A stretch of 36,253 nt of DNA from Candidatus Magasanikiibacteriota bacterium (GCA_903837125.1 CAILTG010000087.1:1-36253), one strand, 5' to 3'; positions 15,173 through 25,100 are shown, counted from the first letter of the stretch. Notes: generated by a model not told the origin, from the sequence alone. Translations and numbers: made by a program.

Positions 15173-18100
15173 CTAACTTAGCAATACCTTTATACCCGTA
15201 CTGGCCAATTTGGCCAATCTGCCCCAATTTTTTGGTTTTAATAAATCAGCAGAAAACAAATCTTCTAAATGATGCCCACCGGTAGGCAAAGCTTTAAGCA
15301 AATAACGTAAACCAGGCGCAGGCTTTACAAAAGACAAAATTTGAAAAGAAATTTGCGAAACTTTTTCCGCAAGCAAACCATCAGATTCAAGAATGAGTTT
15401 TAAAGTTTGGACTAATTTTGCTCGTTTTTCAACATCTATACTTGTCTCGGACATCTCTAAAATACTGGCAGTTACTGATTCCGCATTTTTAAACAAAATA
15501 CCTTTAAAAAATTTCCTCACTTGTTTAACTTGATCAGGCATTTCACCCACTGCCCCAGTATCAATCAACGTTAAAGTTGCATGGTCTTTGTCCACAAAAA
15601 TATTGCCATCATGCATATCAGCATGAAAAACTCCTGTCTCAAACAATCCCTCAAAAAGCAGTTCACCAGCTTTCCGCGAAGCAAGCGCATAAAGCTTGGG
15701 ATCACTTTTGGCCAATTTTTCTAAAGATATACCTGAAGCAAATTTTTCAATCAACATATCTATCGTGGCCTTTAAAACTTCTGGCACCTTCACTTGCCAT
15801 TCTCCTACCTCAGTGGGCAAACTGGCCCGCAAAGTATTAGCTCTTTTAGCTTCCAACTCAAAATCTACTTCATCATTCAATATGGCTCTTAATTCACCCA
15901 ATAAATTTTCCGGCACTTCTTTTCCGTGCCTACGCAACAAGTCAAAAATTTCTCCCACCACTTTTAAATCATGCTCTAAATATTTATAAGTTGGCCGCCG
16001 CGCTTTCATTACTTCCTTTTCTCTACCTCTTTTAAGCTCATGCACCTGCCCCATAGAACCAGTTGATAACATTTTACCTATCTTGGTTGTTTCCTCTGCA
16101 CCTGCTGAATTTTCATAAATTTGTGCCACTCCCAATTTGCTAAAAGGTGTTACTCCATCTTTAAGACGTGACAATTTTTCTTTGAGCTTAACAGACATTA
16201 CTGTTTTACCTTCGGCAAAGGGCATATGTTTGCTTTGTGATAATATTTGCCCCAATTTTACCCCCACAGCGCCAGATTGTTCCAAAAACAAAGTTATAAA
16301 TTCTTCAAATTCCAATTTCTCTTTACCTTTTTCTTCCATGGCCAAATACAAAGCAGTAAACAACTGCGACCGACGTTCGGGAATTGATGATTTAAACACT
16401 TGAACAAAAACCTCTTTCAATAAACTCCCCTCATTTTCTCCTAAATCAAATTTACTATCAAAAATATTTACTAAAAATTTCTCCATCAATTCACCCTCTT
16501 CTTCATTGGTTGGTTCCAAAACTCCTTTATCAAAAATCATCAACTCATTCAATGTTTGTTTTTTTTCTTTTTTGGTCATGCGCGCAAACTTTTCTCTTAA
16601 ATTTCCAAAATCTAAACCATACAGTCCAGAAGAAATCATTAATTCTTCTGGTGGTTCTTCGTTAATTCCCAAAAGCCAATTAATGTATTCTATCCTCTTT
16701 TTGGGTTCCAAACGCTTCATTTCAGTACGAATTACCTCTACTGCCACCACTTGAATTTCCTTTTCTTCTCCACCACCACGCATAATACCCGCTGTAAATA
16801 AGTTGCCTATTTTATTAACTTCCTTGGGAGTAAATTCATATTTTTCCAAATATTCAGACAAATATTGATCTCGGGCCAAAGACGGGTCTGGTAAATATTT
16901 TTTAATTAAACGCAAATGATCATCTGCATCTTTTGGTTCAATTTTTGATAATACCATTCTGCCCAAAATAATTTTCATTTCCGTAGAATCCAAAACTGGT
17001 AAAATTTGATCAAATAAATGTCGTAAAATTAGCGGATCAATTTTTTCTAATAATTTTTCACTAGGAAAATCCAAAGTATCTATAAATGAAACAAAAGCAG
17101 GCATTTCTTGGGCGTAAAGAGCTTTAAAGCCTAAATCTTCTATATGATCTGCCAAATCAGTAATACTTGAATCAGGTTTTTTTTCTAATCGCTTCCAAAG
17201 TTCTAATTTTAAACTTCTAATAGCCAAATAGTCCCTAAATTCATTGGTTGGCAATGTTGAGTTAATTTTGGCCAAATTCAACTCCAAACTTTTACTTTGA
17301 TCACAAAAATACTCCGGATTTCCACGATATAATTTCAAAACAGCCAATTGATATCCTTCTAACTGAAAAGAATAGGCACAATCATCACTTATCAATTCAC
17401 CTGATTCTTTCAATCTCACATACCTCTCTTTACAACCCTCAGCCAGCGCAGGTAATTCATCTTCAAGTTGTGTAGCCATCCTCATCATTTCGCCAACATT
17501 CAAACTATCATGTCCATCATGATAACCGCGATTTCTTAATTTACTCCATTTATAAAAATAATCCTTAATTGATTCAAACAATTCTTGGCTTGAACCATTT
17601 CTAATCCACCACTCATATAACAAATCATCTCTAAACTCAGAAGCTGGAAAATTTTCAGTTAAATCATTAATATTTAAATCTAAATCTTTAAAAATTTTCT
17701 TTAAGTTTTCATGTTCAGTATAACCCCAATAAGTGCGGTCACTATTAGCAGATAAAAAATTATTTAATTCATCATTATTTATTATTTTGGCAATTCTTTT
17801 TACTCCACTAACAATAATACTGTCTTTAATTTTTTCATACCCCATACTTTTCTTATTTTTTTCCTTTTTTTCCAAATTTTCATAAATAGCTGATAAGTAA
17901 TCAAATAATTTTTTTCTTACTTCCCAACCAATATTTTCATCCTCCATTATATTACTTAAATCTTCATGGGATACTTTGGCACCTAAATCCAAAACCAAAT
18001 AAACACAATCTATTGATTCTATTCCTAGTCTCACTGCATGAGCTCTTAAAGCTGTTTCATGCCAAGAACCTGAATCAAAAAAAGTTTCTTTAGACAAACT

Positions 18101-20605
18101 TCTGTCCAAAGAACTATAAAAAATTTCCCGCTCCGGTAAATTACGTTTAGCATTAGAAACAAATTTATCAATAATTTTCTTGGTAATTTGTTCATCAAAA
18201 CCATCGGCCAAAATTTTTTCAATCATTCTTTCGGATGTCTCTTGGCTCATTTTTGCTCCCCACTCAACCTCTCCAGCTTCACCATAAACTTTTAAAAGTG
18301 TTTCATAAAAATCATTCTCACTTTTACCATAGGTTAACATTGTTTGGCACAATTCAATATATTTTAAACGCAAGGCTCTTAATTCAATTTCTTTGGTTCC
18401 CTGATTAAGTTGTTCTTGATAATAACCAAAAAAAGATTCTGGAGCAAAATGTCCGTTAGATTTTTTTAACATTTCCAAACAGCCTGGGCCGGAAATATTA
18501 GAAGCTGTAAGCTCCATCCTTTTTTTTAATTCGTCTACTGGCTCGTCCTCTTGTGTAAAAAAATATTCCTGATTCTGAAAAATTGAAGTTAAACTTTTAG
18601 GCAAAAGGAAATAAGGTTGTTCTTTTACCATCTCACCAAAATTTATATTAAGTTGTTTAACCAAAAAAGTTAATCTAGTTGTTAACTTAATAAGCTGAGG
18701 CAAATATTCAACTGGAATAATTATTCGCTTATCATAAGTATCCCCTTCAGTAACTAATTTCAAAATATTAGATTTTACCTCATCTGGTATCTCAGCCGGC
18801 AATCCTGTTTTAAGTGAATTATATAGTAATTCTTGTAATTTATTTCTTAATTCTACTGAATTTGCGTTAATTATTTTTTTTAATTTTTTATTTAAATCTT
18901 CATTATCAAAAACCAGGTTATCCTCAAAATTATTTTTCAACAAATAGCTAACAAAATCATGACCAGCCTTTTGCCTATCTTCAGCCGTTTCCATTTTTGC
19001 AGGTGCTGTACCACGACCATAGGATTTTCTGCCCCAAACTTTCATGGCCATGGCTATTAATTTAGTTTCTCGCTCTGGCAAGGTCTCACCGCTTAACCAC
19101 CTTTCCGACAATTCTTTAACTTCCGGTGTAATTTGAGAGGTGTTAAAACTTTCAGATTTTTTACTGCTATAAGTTCTAACTGAAAAACTTTTTGCCTCTA
19201 ACAATATATCCACGCCATCTTTTACAAAATCATCCTCAGCGGTTGTTAATTCCACCCTTCCAGAAACATGTTTAGACCAATCCACCAACCAAGCATCTTC
19301 ATGAGTTTGTAAAATATTTTCACCTACTTCGTTACGAGTGGTAAAATCAAATTCCTCTAAATCTTGTCTATTTTTAAATAATTTTGACTCCAATTCAATT
19401 AACTCAACTTCTTCACCACCGGTTAAGTTGGATTCACTTTTCTTCTTTTTTAATTCAACCACCCTGGCCTCATTTTCTTCTAGTTTAGCTTTTTCTTTCA
19501 AATAGGCAATCTCACACTTTTTTCCCAATTCTAAAATATGAGCAAAAAAATAATGTTTAAAAGAATCATTTTTTGCCACTTCAGAAAATAACTTAAATAA
19601 ATTCATTTCTTCAAACAATCTGGCGTCAAGATTAAGTGCCTGAAAATCCAGACCGGCAGTCTGCAAGGCCCCCAACAACTCATCAGTATTTTTACCTTTA
19701 CTCAAGCTTAAAAACTCCTGAAATGCTTTATCACTTTTTGACATGGCTTCAACTTCAAATTCCCAAGCAGGATCTTTTTTATCTAATCCTAAAAGAGACA
19801 AATCCTCGTTTGACAATCTCTGGGACACTTCCACCAATCTACTCTGACTGGCAGGATGGGTTAAAGAATAGGGAATATCACCACCAAGAGATTTGAAAAA
19901 CATTTCAATTTCTTGTTCAGCACGCGGGTTAAAACCCGCTTTATCCAATAAATCCACGGCTCGTAAATCTGCATCATATTCATCTTGACGTCGGGTAATT
20001 CTTTGTCTTTCAGGATCTCTTTGTTGCAAAATATGTCCCAACTCGTGGCCAATCACCGACGCCACATGTCCTTCGGTCAGCACTTCTCCGCGACTTTTAA
20101 AATATTCCTGTGCCTTTTTTATTAAACCAGAATAATAAAATATTTTTCTATTATATTGCCCTTCATGATAAATGCTCGGCCCCTCCTCCTTAAATTTTTC
20201 ATCAACATCTTTTTCATCAATCAAATATACAAAAGCATTGATAACTTCACTATTAATAGCCACAAGCTTAATTTGTCCTTTAAAACCAGCGGCTTTTGCC
20301 AAGCGATCAGTTAGCTCCTGTATTTTTTGGAGCATGGCCTCATTTTGTTCCAAACCAATTTGCTCGGTAAAAATCTGCTCAGCACCGTCTTCCAATCTGT
20401 GGTATCCAGCTTGGGCTCTTTTTTTATCACTATTTTTATATCTTTCTCTAGCCTCTCGGTACTTCTCCATTATTGAATCTTTTTCTGCTTTTAATTTTTC
20501 CAATAACACAACATGAGGTGGTCTGGTATCACCTTTTTTAACGGCTTCCTCACTTTCAACTGATTTTTCTACTGGTTCGTCGCCAGGTCTCTGAGGATCT
20601 GCCAT
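15173..20605 (-). CDS. Giant M48-type peptidase / UbiB (ABC1) kinase-like fusion
   Basis: 1810 aa from MADPQRPGDEP; the 29 residues before it in the track overlap the adenosyltransferase gene. Three parts are visible. (1) Residues about 80-290: M48-like metallopeptidase with HELGH at about 187-191, a likely third zinc ligand in DEYDAD about 20 residues on, and the late THPASQSRL motif. (2) About 300-1400: long, charged, mostly helical, no recognised domain. (3) About 1420-1810: UbiB/ABC1/ADCK kinase-like domain with KxGQ in VKLGQILSQ (about 1450), STGSMGQVH in place of the usual Ala-rich loop, the Lys of EVMKARRP, DEVDFELEA, HADMHDGN (about 1660) and DTGAVGE. Catalytic residues of both domains are kept. 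No TM or signal peptide is evident. It follows the adenosyltransferase by 13 nt on the same strand. Function unknown: the kinase-like family acts in quinone/lipid metabolism elsewhere. Confidence 0.85.
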   Translation of the reverse strand: MADPQRPGDEPVEKSVESEEAVKKGDTRPPHVVLLEKLKAEKDSIMEKYREARERYKNSDKKRAQAGYHRLEDGAEQIFTEQIGLEQNEAMLQKIQELTDRLAKAAGFKGQIKLVAINSEVINAFVYLIDEKDVDEKFKEEGPSIYHEGQYNRKIFYYSGLIKKAQEYFKSRGEVLTEGHVASVIGHELGHILQQRDPERQRITRRQDEYDADLRAVDLLDKAGFNPRAEQEIEMFFKSLGGDIPYSLTHPASQSRLVEVSQRLSNEDLSLLGLDKKDPAWEFEVEAMSKSDKAFQEFLSLSKGKNTDELLGALQTAGLDFQALNLDARLFEEMNLFKLFSEVAKNDSFKHYFFAHILELGKKCEIAYLKEKAKLEENEARVVELKKKKSESNLTGGEEVELIELESKLFKNRQDLEEFDFTTRNEVGENILQTHEDAWLVDWSKHVSGRVELTTAEDDFVKDGVDILLEAKSFSVRTYSSKKSESFNTSQITPEVKELSERWLSGETLPERETKLIAMAMKVWGRKSYGRGTAPAKMETAEDRQKAGHDFVSYLLKNNFEDNLVFDNEDLNKKLKKIINANSVELRNKLQELLYNSLKTGLPAEIPDEVKSNILKLVTEGDTYDKRIIIPVEYLPQLIKLTTRLTFLVKQLNINFGEMVKEQPYFLLPKSLTSIFQNQEYFFTQEDEPVDELKKRMELTASNISGPGCLEMLKKSNGHFAPESFFGYYQEQLNQGTKEIELRALRLKYIELCQTMLTYGKSENDFYETLLKVYGEAGEVEWGAKMSQETSERMIEKILADGFDEQITKKIIDKFVSNAKRNLPEREIFYSSLDRSLSKETFFDSGSWHETALRAHAVRLGIESIDCVYLVLDLGAKVSHEDLSNIMEDENIGWEVRKKLFDYLSAIYENLEKKEKNKKSMGYEKIKDSIIVSGVKRIAKIINNDELNNFLSANSDRTYWGYTEHENLKKIFKDLDLNINDLTENFPASEFRDDLLYEWWIRNGSSQELFESIKDYFYKWSKLRNRGYHDGHDSLNVGEMMRMATQLEDELPALAEGCKERYVRLKESGELISDDCAYSFQLEGYQLAVLKLYRGNPEYFCDQSKSLELNLAKINSTLPTNEFRDYLAIRSLKLELWKRLEKKPDSSITDLADHIEDLGFKALYAQEMPAFVSFIDTLDFPSEKLLEKIDPLILRHLFDQILPVLDSTEMKIILGRMVLSKIEPKDADDHLRLIKKYLPDPSLARDQYLSEYLEKYEFTPKEVNKIGNLFTAGIMRGGGEEKEIQVVAVEVIRTEMKRLEPKKRIEYINWLLGINEEPPEELMISSGLYGLDFGNLREKFARMTKKEKKQTLNELMIFDKGVLEPTNEEEGELMEKFLVNIFDSKFDLGENEGSLLKEVFVQVFKSSIPERRSQLFTALYLAMEEKGKEKLEFEEFITLFLEQSGAVGVKLGQILSQSKHMPFAEGKTVMSVKLKEKLSRLKDGVTPFSKLGVAQIYENSAGAEETTKIGKMLSTGSMGQVHELKRGREKEVMKARRPTYKYLEHDLKVVGEIFDLLRRHGKEVPENLLGELRAILNDEVDFELEAKRANTLRASLPTEVGEWQVKVPEVLKATIDMLIEKFASGISLEKLAKSDPKLYALASRKAGELLFEGLFETGVFHADMHDGNIFVDKDHATLTLIDTGAVGEMPDQVKQVRKFFKGILFKNAESVTASILEMSETSIDVEKRAKLVQTLKLILESDGLLAEKVSQISFQILSFVKPAPGLRYLLKALPTGGHHLEDLFSADLLKPKNWGRLAKLASTGIKVLLS

Positions 20606-20618
20606 ATAATATATTATA

Positions 20619-21215
20619 TTATTTTTTCCATTTAACTTCAACCACTCCGCTCTGCCAATTAATCCATCTGGCCAAAACAAACAAACAATCACTCAAACGA
20701 TTTAAATATTGTTTAATTTCTAGAGAGACTGAATATTTTTCACTCAACTTAATCATACATCTTTCAGCCCTTCGACAAACTGCTCGGGTTAAATAACTTT
20801 GGGCTGCAGCCAAATCGCCACCTGGCAAAATAAAATTTTTCAATTCTGGAAGATCGTTGGTCATTTCATCAATCCACTTTTCAAGCATTACTACATCTTT
20901 TTTCCCCAATTTAGGAACTTTTTTTACATTTGTCTGTAAAGTTGCCAAATTAGAGCCAACTACAAATAAATTATTTTGCACTTCAACAAGTTTAATTCTT
21001 ACTTCTGTGTAAGGATCAGCACAATCTTCACTCTCATGTTCATGTTCCTCTTCACAAACTACCCCTGCTAATTCTGCGACCAACAACCCTAAATTTGCGT
21101 TAAGTTCATCCACTTCCCCAATCGCTTCCATTTCTAAACAAGACTTATCCACGCGTTTTCCGTCAAGTGTACTGGTTTTACCTTTATCGCCGGTTTTAGT
21201 GTAAATTTTTGGCAT
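20619..21215 (-). CDS. PduO-type cob(I)alamin adenosyltransferase
   Basis: Transfers adenosyl from ATP to cob(I)alamin, making coenzyme B12. Start at MPKIYTKTGDKGKT (Met16 of the track), 198 aa. Seen: the ATP-binding N-terminus KIYTKTGDKGKTSTLDG, GEVDELNANLG, the FILPGG motif, RAVCRRAER and the C-terminal EVKWKK. Odd: residues about 54-65 (CEEEHEHESEDC) form a Cys-flanked His/Glu-rich insertion in a linker that is normally short. The neighbour is the AdoCbl-dependent reductase nrdJ (189 nt upstream with a terminator between), so the product very likely supplies that enzyme. A weak promoter candidate (TTACTT-17-TATAAA) precedes the ATG. Confidence 0.93.
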   Translation of the reverse strand: MPKIYTKTGDKGKTSTLDGKRVDKSCLEMEAIGEVDELNANLGLLVAELAGVVCEEEHEHESEDCADPYTEVRIKLVEVQNNLFVVGSNLATLQTNVKKVPKLGKKDVVMLEKWIDEMTNDLPELKNFILPGGDLAAAQSYLTRAVCRRAERCMIKLSEKYSVSLEIKQYLNRLSDCLFVLARWINWQSGVVEVKWKK

Positions 21216-21334
21216 ATATTTATATCTCAATTCTAGTAAACAAGTAACTTCCAATGCCAATGAAAAATATGGAAAACTTCAATCATAGTGGAGTTATTTT
21301 ACCAGAAAAAACTCTTTAATTAAAGAGGACAACA

Positions 21335-21365
21335 AAATCCGTCCCGCATATTGCGGGACGGATTT
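21335..21365 (-). terminator. Terminator after nrdJ
   Basis: AAATCCGTCCCGCA-tat-TGCGGGACGGATTT: 14-bp perfect stem, followed on the minus strand by TTGTTG. A second exact palindrome, CTCTTTAATTAAAGAG (21312-21327), lies just beyond it. Confidence 0.8.
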
Positions 21366-21370
21366 GTTTT

Positions 21371-21400
21371 TATTGTATTTTATTATGTGTATTTTGAATC
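21371..21400. repeat. AT-rich dispersed repeat, family B copy
   Basis: Shares TTATGTGTATTTTG with the other family B copies; lies between the nrdJ stop and its terminator. Confidence 0.55.
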
Positions 21401-21403
21401 TTG

Positions 21404-24400
21404 TTATGAGCACCCAAGTGACTCACCACAATTCAAACACTTATAACAACTGCCATTTCTTACAGTAATATGTCCACAAGTAGGACAAGCTGGAGCGTCT
21501 CCCATCATTTCTGAAAGTGCGGCGTCTGAAGCATTAATTGTTGACACTACTTTTTCTTCCAAAGTTGGCAAAGACGACTGCAAATCAGGCATTCTCTCTA
21601 CTTGAATAACGTTATTTCCTTCAACCAAATTCATACTTTCCTGTTTATTTTGCATTTCCGCAAGTTTAGCTAAATTCTCAAATTTATTTTTTTGAATTCC
21701 TTTAGGTTTTACTTGTACAAAATCTGTACGGCCTAAATATTCCATGCCAAGTACCCGAAAAACAAAGTCAATCACTGAGGTACAATTTTTAACATTAGGA
21801 TGATCAGTAAAACCGGCTGGATCAAAACGAGTGAAAGTAAATTTCTCTACATATTTTTCCAAAGGTATACCATACTGCAAACCAAGTGACACCGAAATAG
21901 CAAACAAATTCAACATGGAACGAAAAGCTGCACCTTCTTTATACATATCAATAAAAATCTCCGCCACGCGTCCATCTGGATATTCGCCAGTACGCAACCA
22001 TACTTTTTGTTGGCCAATGCGCGCGGAAATAGTTATACCGCTCCGCTTGGCTGGCAATTTACGTTTTTCACCATGCACATAAATTCTTTTTTCCGTAACT
22101 GAACCATCTTGGTTATAACTTTCCATAGGTTTAGCTGCGCCATTATACTGCTGAAAAATTTCAGCTGCTCTAGCCATGGCCGCTGACATATCTGAAACAT
22201 TTACAAAGTCCAGTCCATGATTTTCTGGGTTGGCAGTCGGTTCTTCTTTGTTAATAATATTTTCTATTCCAGTTTTTATTTCAGTTTTAGTCTCAATCTT
22301 AATCTCAATCTTCTCTTCTTTTTTAACCTCGCTTTTTTCATCACCTTTATTTTTAGAACTAGTTGAGAGCGGTTGACTTAATTTACAACCATCACGATAC
22401 AAAGCCACGGCTTTTAAACCCAAACGCCAACCCTCTTTATAAGCATATTTAACTTCTTCTAAAGTAGCTTCATTAGGCATATTGATAGTTTTGGAAATAG
22501 CCCCAGAAAGAAAGGGTTGTACTGCGGCCATCATTCTAATATGCCCTAAATAATGAATAAATCTACGGCCTTTTTTACCACATTTATTGGCGCAATCAAA
22601 AACTGGGTAATGTTCTATTTTTAGATACGGGGCGCCTTCAATAGTCATAGCGCCACAAGTATAATCATTAGCCTCCATAATTTGTTCATCAGAAAAACCC
22701 ATAGCCCGAAGCATATTAAAATTAGGGTCATTATATTCTTCAGCTTTAAAACCCGCACGCGTTAAACATTCTTCTCCTAAAGTCCAAACATTAAATGCAA
22801 ATTTAATATCAAAAGCGCCTTTAAGAGCTTTGTTAACATTTTGAATATCACCATCATTAAAACCTTTACTCTTTAAAGTTTGAGTATTAATTTGAGGAGC
22901 GGTAGTAATATCAGCAGTGCCTTGCATATAATCCAAAATCGCCCGAGCTTCTAGTTCATTATAGCCCAAACTTTTTAAAGCATTAGGCACACCTTCATTA
23001 ACAATTCTAAAATATCCCCCACCAGCTAATTTCTTAAATTTAACTAAAGCAAAATCAGGTTCTACACCTGTTGTGGCACAGTCCATAAGTAAACCAATGG
23101 TTCCGGTTGGTGCGAGTAAGGTGGTTTGAGCATTTCTAAATCCAAATTTTTCTCCCCAACTCAGTGCTTCATTCCACAATTCTCTGGCCGCGGTTAATAG
23201 ATAAGCTGGAGCATGTTCTGGTTTAATACCAACTGGCGTAATAGTTAATTTTTCATATTCATTTACTGGCGCATTAAAAGCTGCCCGACGGTGATTTCTA
23301 ATTACTCGCAACATCTCCGGACGATTCATTTCAAATTTAGGGAAAGTTCCTAAAAACTTAGCCATTTCCGCGCTGGCATGATAACTTTCAGCCGTCATAA
23401 TAGCAGTAATTGACCCAGCAAAAGCATAAGCTTCTTCTGATTCATAAGGAATACCGAGCATCATTAAAACTGAACCTAAGTTGGCATAACCCAAACCCAA
23501 AGTCCGAAAATCATAACTACCTTGAGCAATTTCTTTAGAAGGAAATTGAGCCATTAATACTGAAATTTCCAAAACCACAGTCCATAATCTTACGGCATGC
23601 TTATAACCTTCCACATCAATAGTTTGTGCTTCATTATTAAAAAACTGAGCTAAATTTAAAGAAGCTAAATTACAAGCTGTATTATCAATAAACATGTACT
23701 CTGAGCAAGGATTACTGGCATTGATGCGCCCTGATTCTGGACAAGTGTGCCATTCATTAATATTACCGTCATACTGCACTCCTGGATCAGCACAAGCCCA
23801 AGCAGCATAAGCAATTTTATTCCATAAATCACGAGCCTTAAAAGTTTTACAAATTGTGCCATCCACCCGCCAAGTCAAATTCCAAGAAGCATCATTTTCT
23901 ACTGCTTCCATAAATTTATGCGGCACACGTACTGAATTATTAGAATTTTGTCCGGCCACAGTTTGGTAAGCTTCACCCTCATAGTCTGAAGGATAACCTG
24001 CAGCAATTAAAGCTGCCACTTTTTTTTCTTCTTTGGCTTTCCAATCAATAAAAACTTCAATATCCGGATGATCCAAATCCAAAATCACCATTTTGGCGGC
24101 ACGTCTAGTAGTACCACCAGATTTTATGGCGCCAGCTGCCCGGTCACCAATTCGTAACCAACTCATTAATCCTGAAGATTTTCCACCACCAGACAAAGGT
24201 TCACCATTGCCGCGAAGCCCAGAAAAATTAGTACCCGTACCAGAACCATATTTAAATAACCTAGCTTCACGCACCCACAAATCCATAATTCCACCTTCAT
24301 TCACCAAATCATCAGAAACTGATTGAATAAAACAAGCGTGCGGTTGCGGGTGGGTGTAAGCATCTTTAGCCCGAGTCATTACTCCAGTATCAGGATCTAC

Positions 24401-24964
24401 ATAATAATGCCCCTGCGAAGTACTATTAATTCCATAAGCCCAATTCAATCCTGTGTTAAACCACTGTGGAGAATTAGGAGCGGCCATTTGTTTGAGCAGC
24501 ATTACCACTAATTCATCATAAAAAATTTGGGCATCCTGAACACTCGCAAAATAACCATATCTCTCCCCCCAATAACGCCAAGTACCAGCCAATCGATGAA
24601 CAATTTGTTTAGCGCTTTTTTCAGGTCCAAGCACAGTAGACCCGTCGCTATTTTTCTTAATTGTTCCGTCTTCATGATATTGAGGGACTCCAGTTTTACG
24701 AAAATATTTTTGAGCCAAGATATCAGTAGCCACTTGTGACCAACTTTTAGGAATTTCAATATCCTTCATTTCAAACACTACTGTGCCATCTGGTTCACGG
24801 ATTACCGAAGTGCGCTTTTCATATTCCACCAAATCAAAAGAACTTTTACCATCAATGCTAAACAGGCGCTTGAAACGAAGGCCGTTTTCATTATAAATAA
24901 AATCAACCTTTTCAGACTGCCCTAAGTGTAACTCGGACACAAACTTTGAATCTGTTGGACCCAT
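21404..24964 (-). CDS. nrdJ: Adenosylcobalamin-dependent (class II) ribonucleotide reductase
   Basis: Reduces ribonucleotides to deoxyribonucleotides using an AdoCbl-generated thiyl radical, independent of oxygen. 1186 aa, the usual length of the long NrdJ form. Seen: HACFIQSV near residue 208, GTGTNFSGLRG, NPCSEYMFIDNTACNLASLNL near 420 (active-site region), LLAPTGTIGLLMDCATTGVEP near 625, the TSCPD-type domain (about 950-1080, NCTSVIDFVFRVLG), and a C-terminal Cys cluster CPTCGHITVRNGSCYKCLNC for reduction or zinc binding. No intein. Residues about 885-915 are a low-complexity Lys/Glu/Ile/Thr stretch between domains. Upstream lie two NrdR boxes over the promoter and a terminator-like hairpin in the leader. 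It is the only ribonucleotide reductase in the window. Confidence 0.97.
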   Translation of the reverse strand: MGPTDSKFVSELHLGQSEKVDFIYNENGLRFKRLFSIDGKSSFDLVEYEKRTSVIREPDGTVVFEMKDIEIPKSWSQVATDILAQKYFRKTGVPQYHEDGTIKKNSDGSTVLGPEKSAKQIVHRLAGTWRYWGERYGYFASVQDAQIFYDELVVMLLKQMAAPNSPQWFNTGLNWAYGINSTSQGHYYVDPDTGVMTRAKDAYTHPQPHACFIQSVSDDLVNEGGIMDLWVREARLFKYGSGTGTNFSGLRGNGEPLSGGGKSSGLMSWLRIGDRAAGAIKSGGTTRRAAKMVILDLDHPDIEVFIDWKAKEEKKVAALIAAGYPSDYEGEAYQTVAGQNSNNSVRVPHKFMEAVENDASWNLTWRVDGTICKTFKARDLWNKIAYAAWACADPGVQYDGNINEWHTCPESGRINASNPCSEYMFIDNTACNLASLNLAQFFNNEAQTIDVEGYKHAVRLWTVVLEISVLMAQFPSKEIAQGSYDFRTLGLGYANLGSVLMMLGIPYESEEAYAFAGSITAIMTAESYHASAEMAKFLGTFPKFEMNRPEMLRVIRNHRRAAFNAPVNEYEKLTITPVGIKPEHAPAYLLTAARELWNEALSWGEKFGFRNAQTTLLAPTGTIGLLMDCATTGVEPDFALVKFKKLAGGGYFRIVNEGVPNALKSLGYNELEARAILDYMQGTADITTAPQINTQTLKSKGFNDGDIQNVNKALKGAFDIKFAFNVWTLGEECLTRAGFKAEEYNDPNFNMLRAMGFSDEQIMEANDYTCGAMTIEGAPYLKIEHYPVFDCANKCGKKGRRFIHYLGHIRMMAAVQPFLSGAISKTINMPNEATLEEVKYAYKEGWRLGLKAVALYRDGCKLSQPLSTSSKNKGDEKSEVKKEEKIEIKIETKTEIKTGIENIINKEEPTANPENHGLDFVNVSDMSAAMARAAEIFQQYNGAAKPMESYNQDGSVTEKRIYVHGEKRKLPAKRSGITISARIGQQKVWLRTGEYPDGRVAEIFIDMYKEGAAFRSMLNLFAISVSLGLQYGIPLEKYVEKFTFTRFDPAGFTDHPNVKNCTSVIDFVFRVLGMEYLGRTDFVQVKPKGIQKNKFENLAKLAEMQNKQESMNLVEGNNVIQVERMPDLQSSLPTLEEKVVSTINASDAALSEMMGDAPACPTCGHITVRNGSCYKCLNCGESLGCS

Positions 24965-25079
24965 AAAAAATAGTTAAAAATTTATAAAGATTAGGACTGC
25001 TACTCTACTCTAATTTTAATGATTTTGTCCAAATTACTTATTAACCCCCTGTGGAAGAGCTGTGGGTCAATTTCCCGAT

Positions 25080-25100
25080 AAAAAAACGCCACTTAGTGAC
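25080..25100 (-). promoter_or_regulatory. Attenuator-like hairpin in the nrdJ leader
   Basis: On the minus strand GTCAC-TAA-GTGGC is followed by GTTTTTTT, about 20-40 nt after the predicted transcription start and about 115 nt before the ATG. The stem is short. Confidence 0.4.

Noticed and set aside
21404-24964. Intein in the large NrdJ
   Set aside because: Length and domain order are explained by the TSCPD and Cys-rich C-terminal parts; no splice-junction motifs seen.
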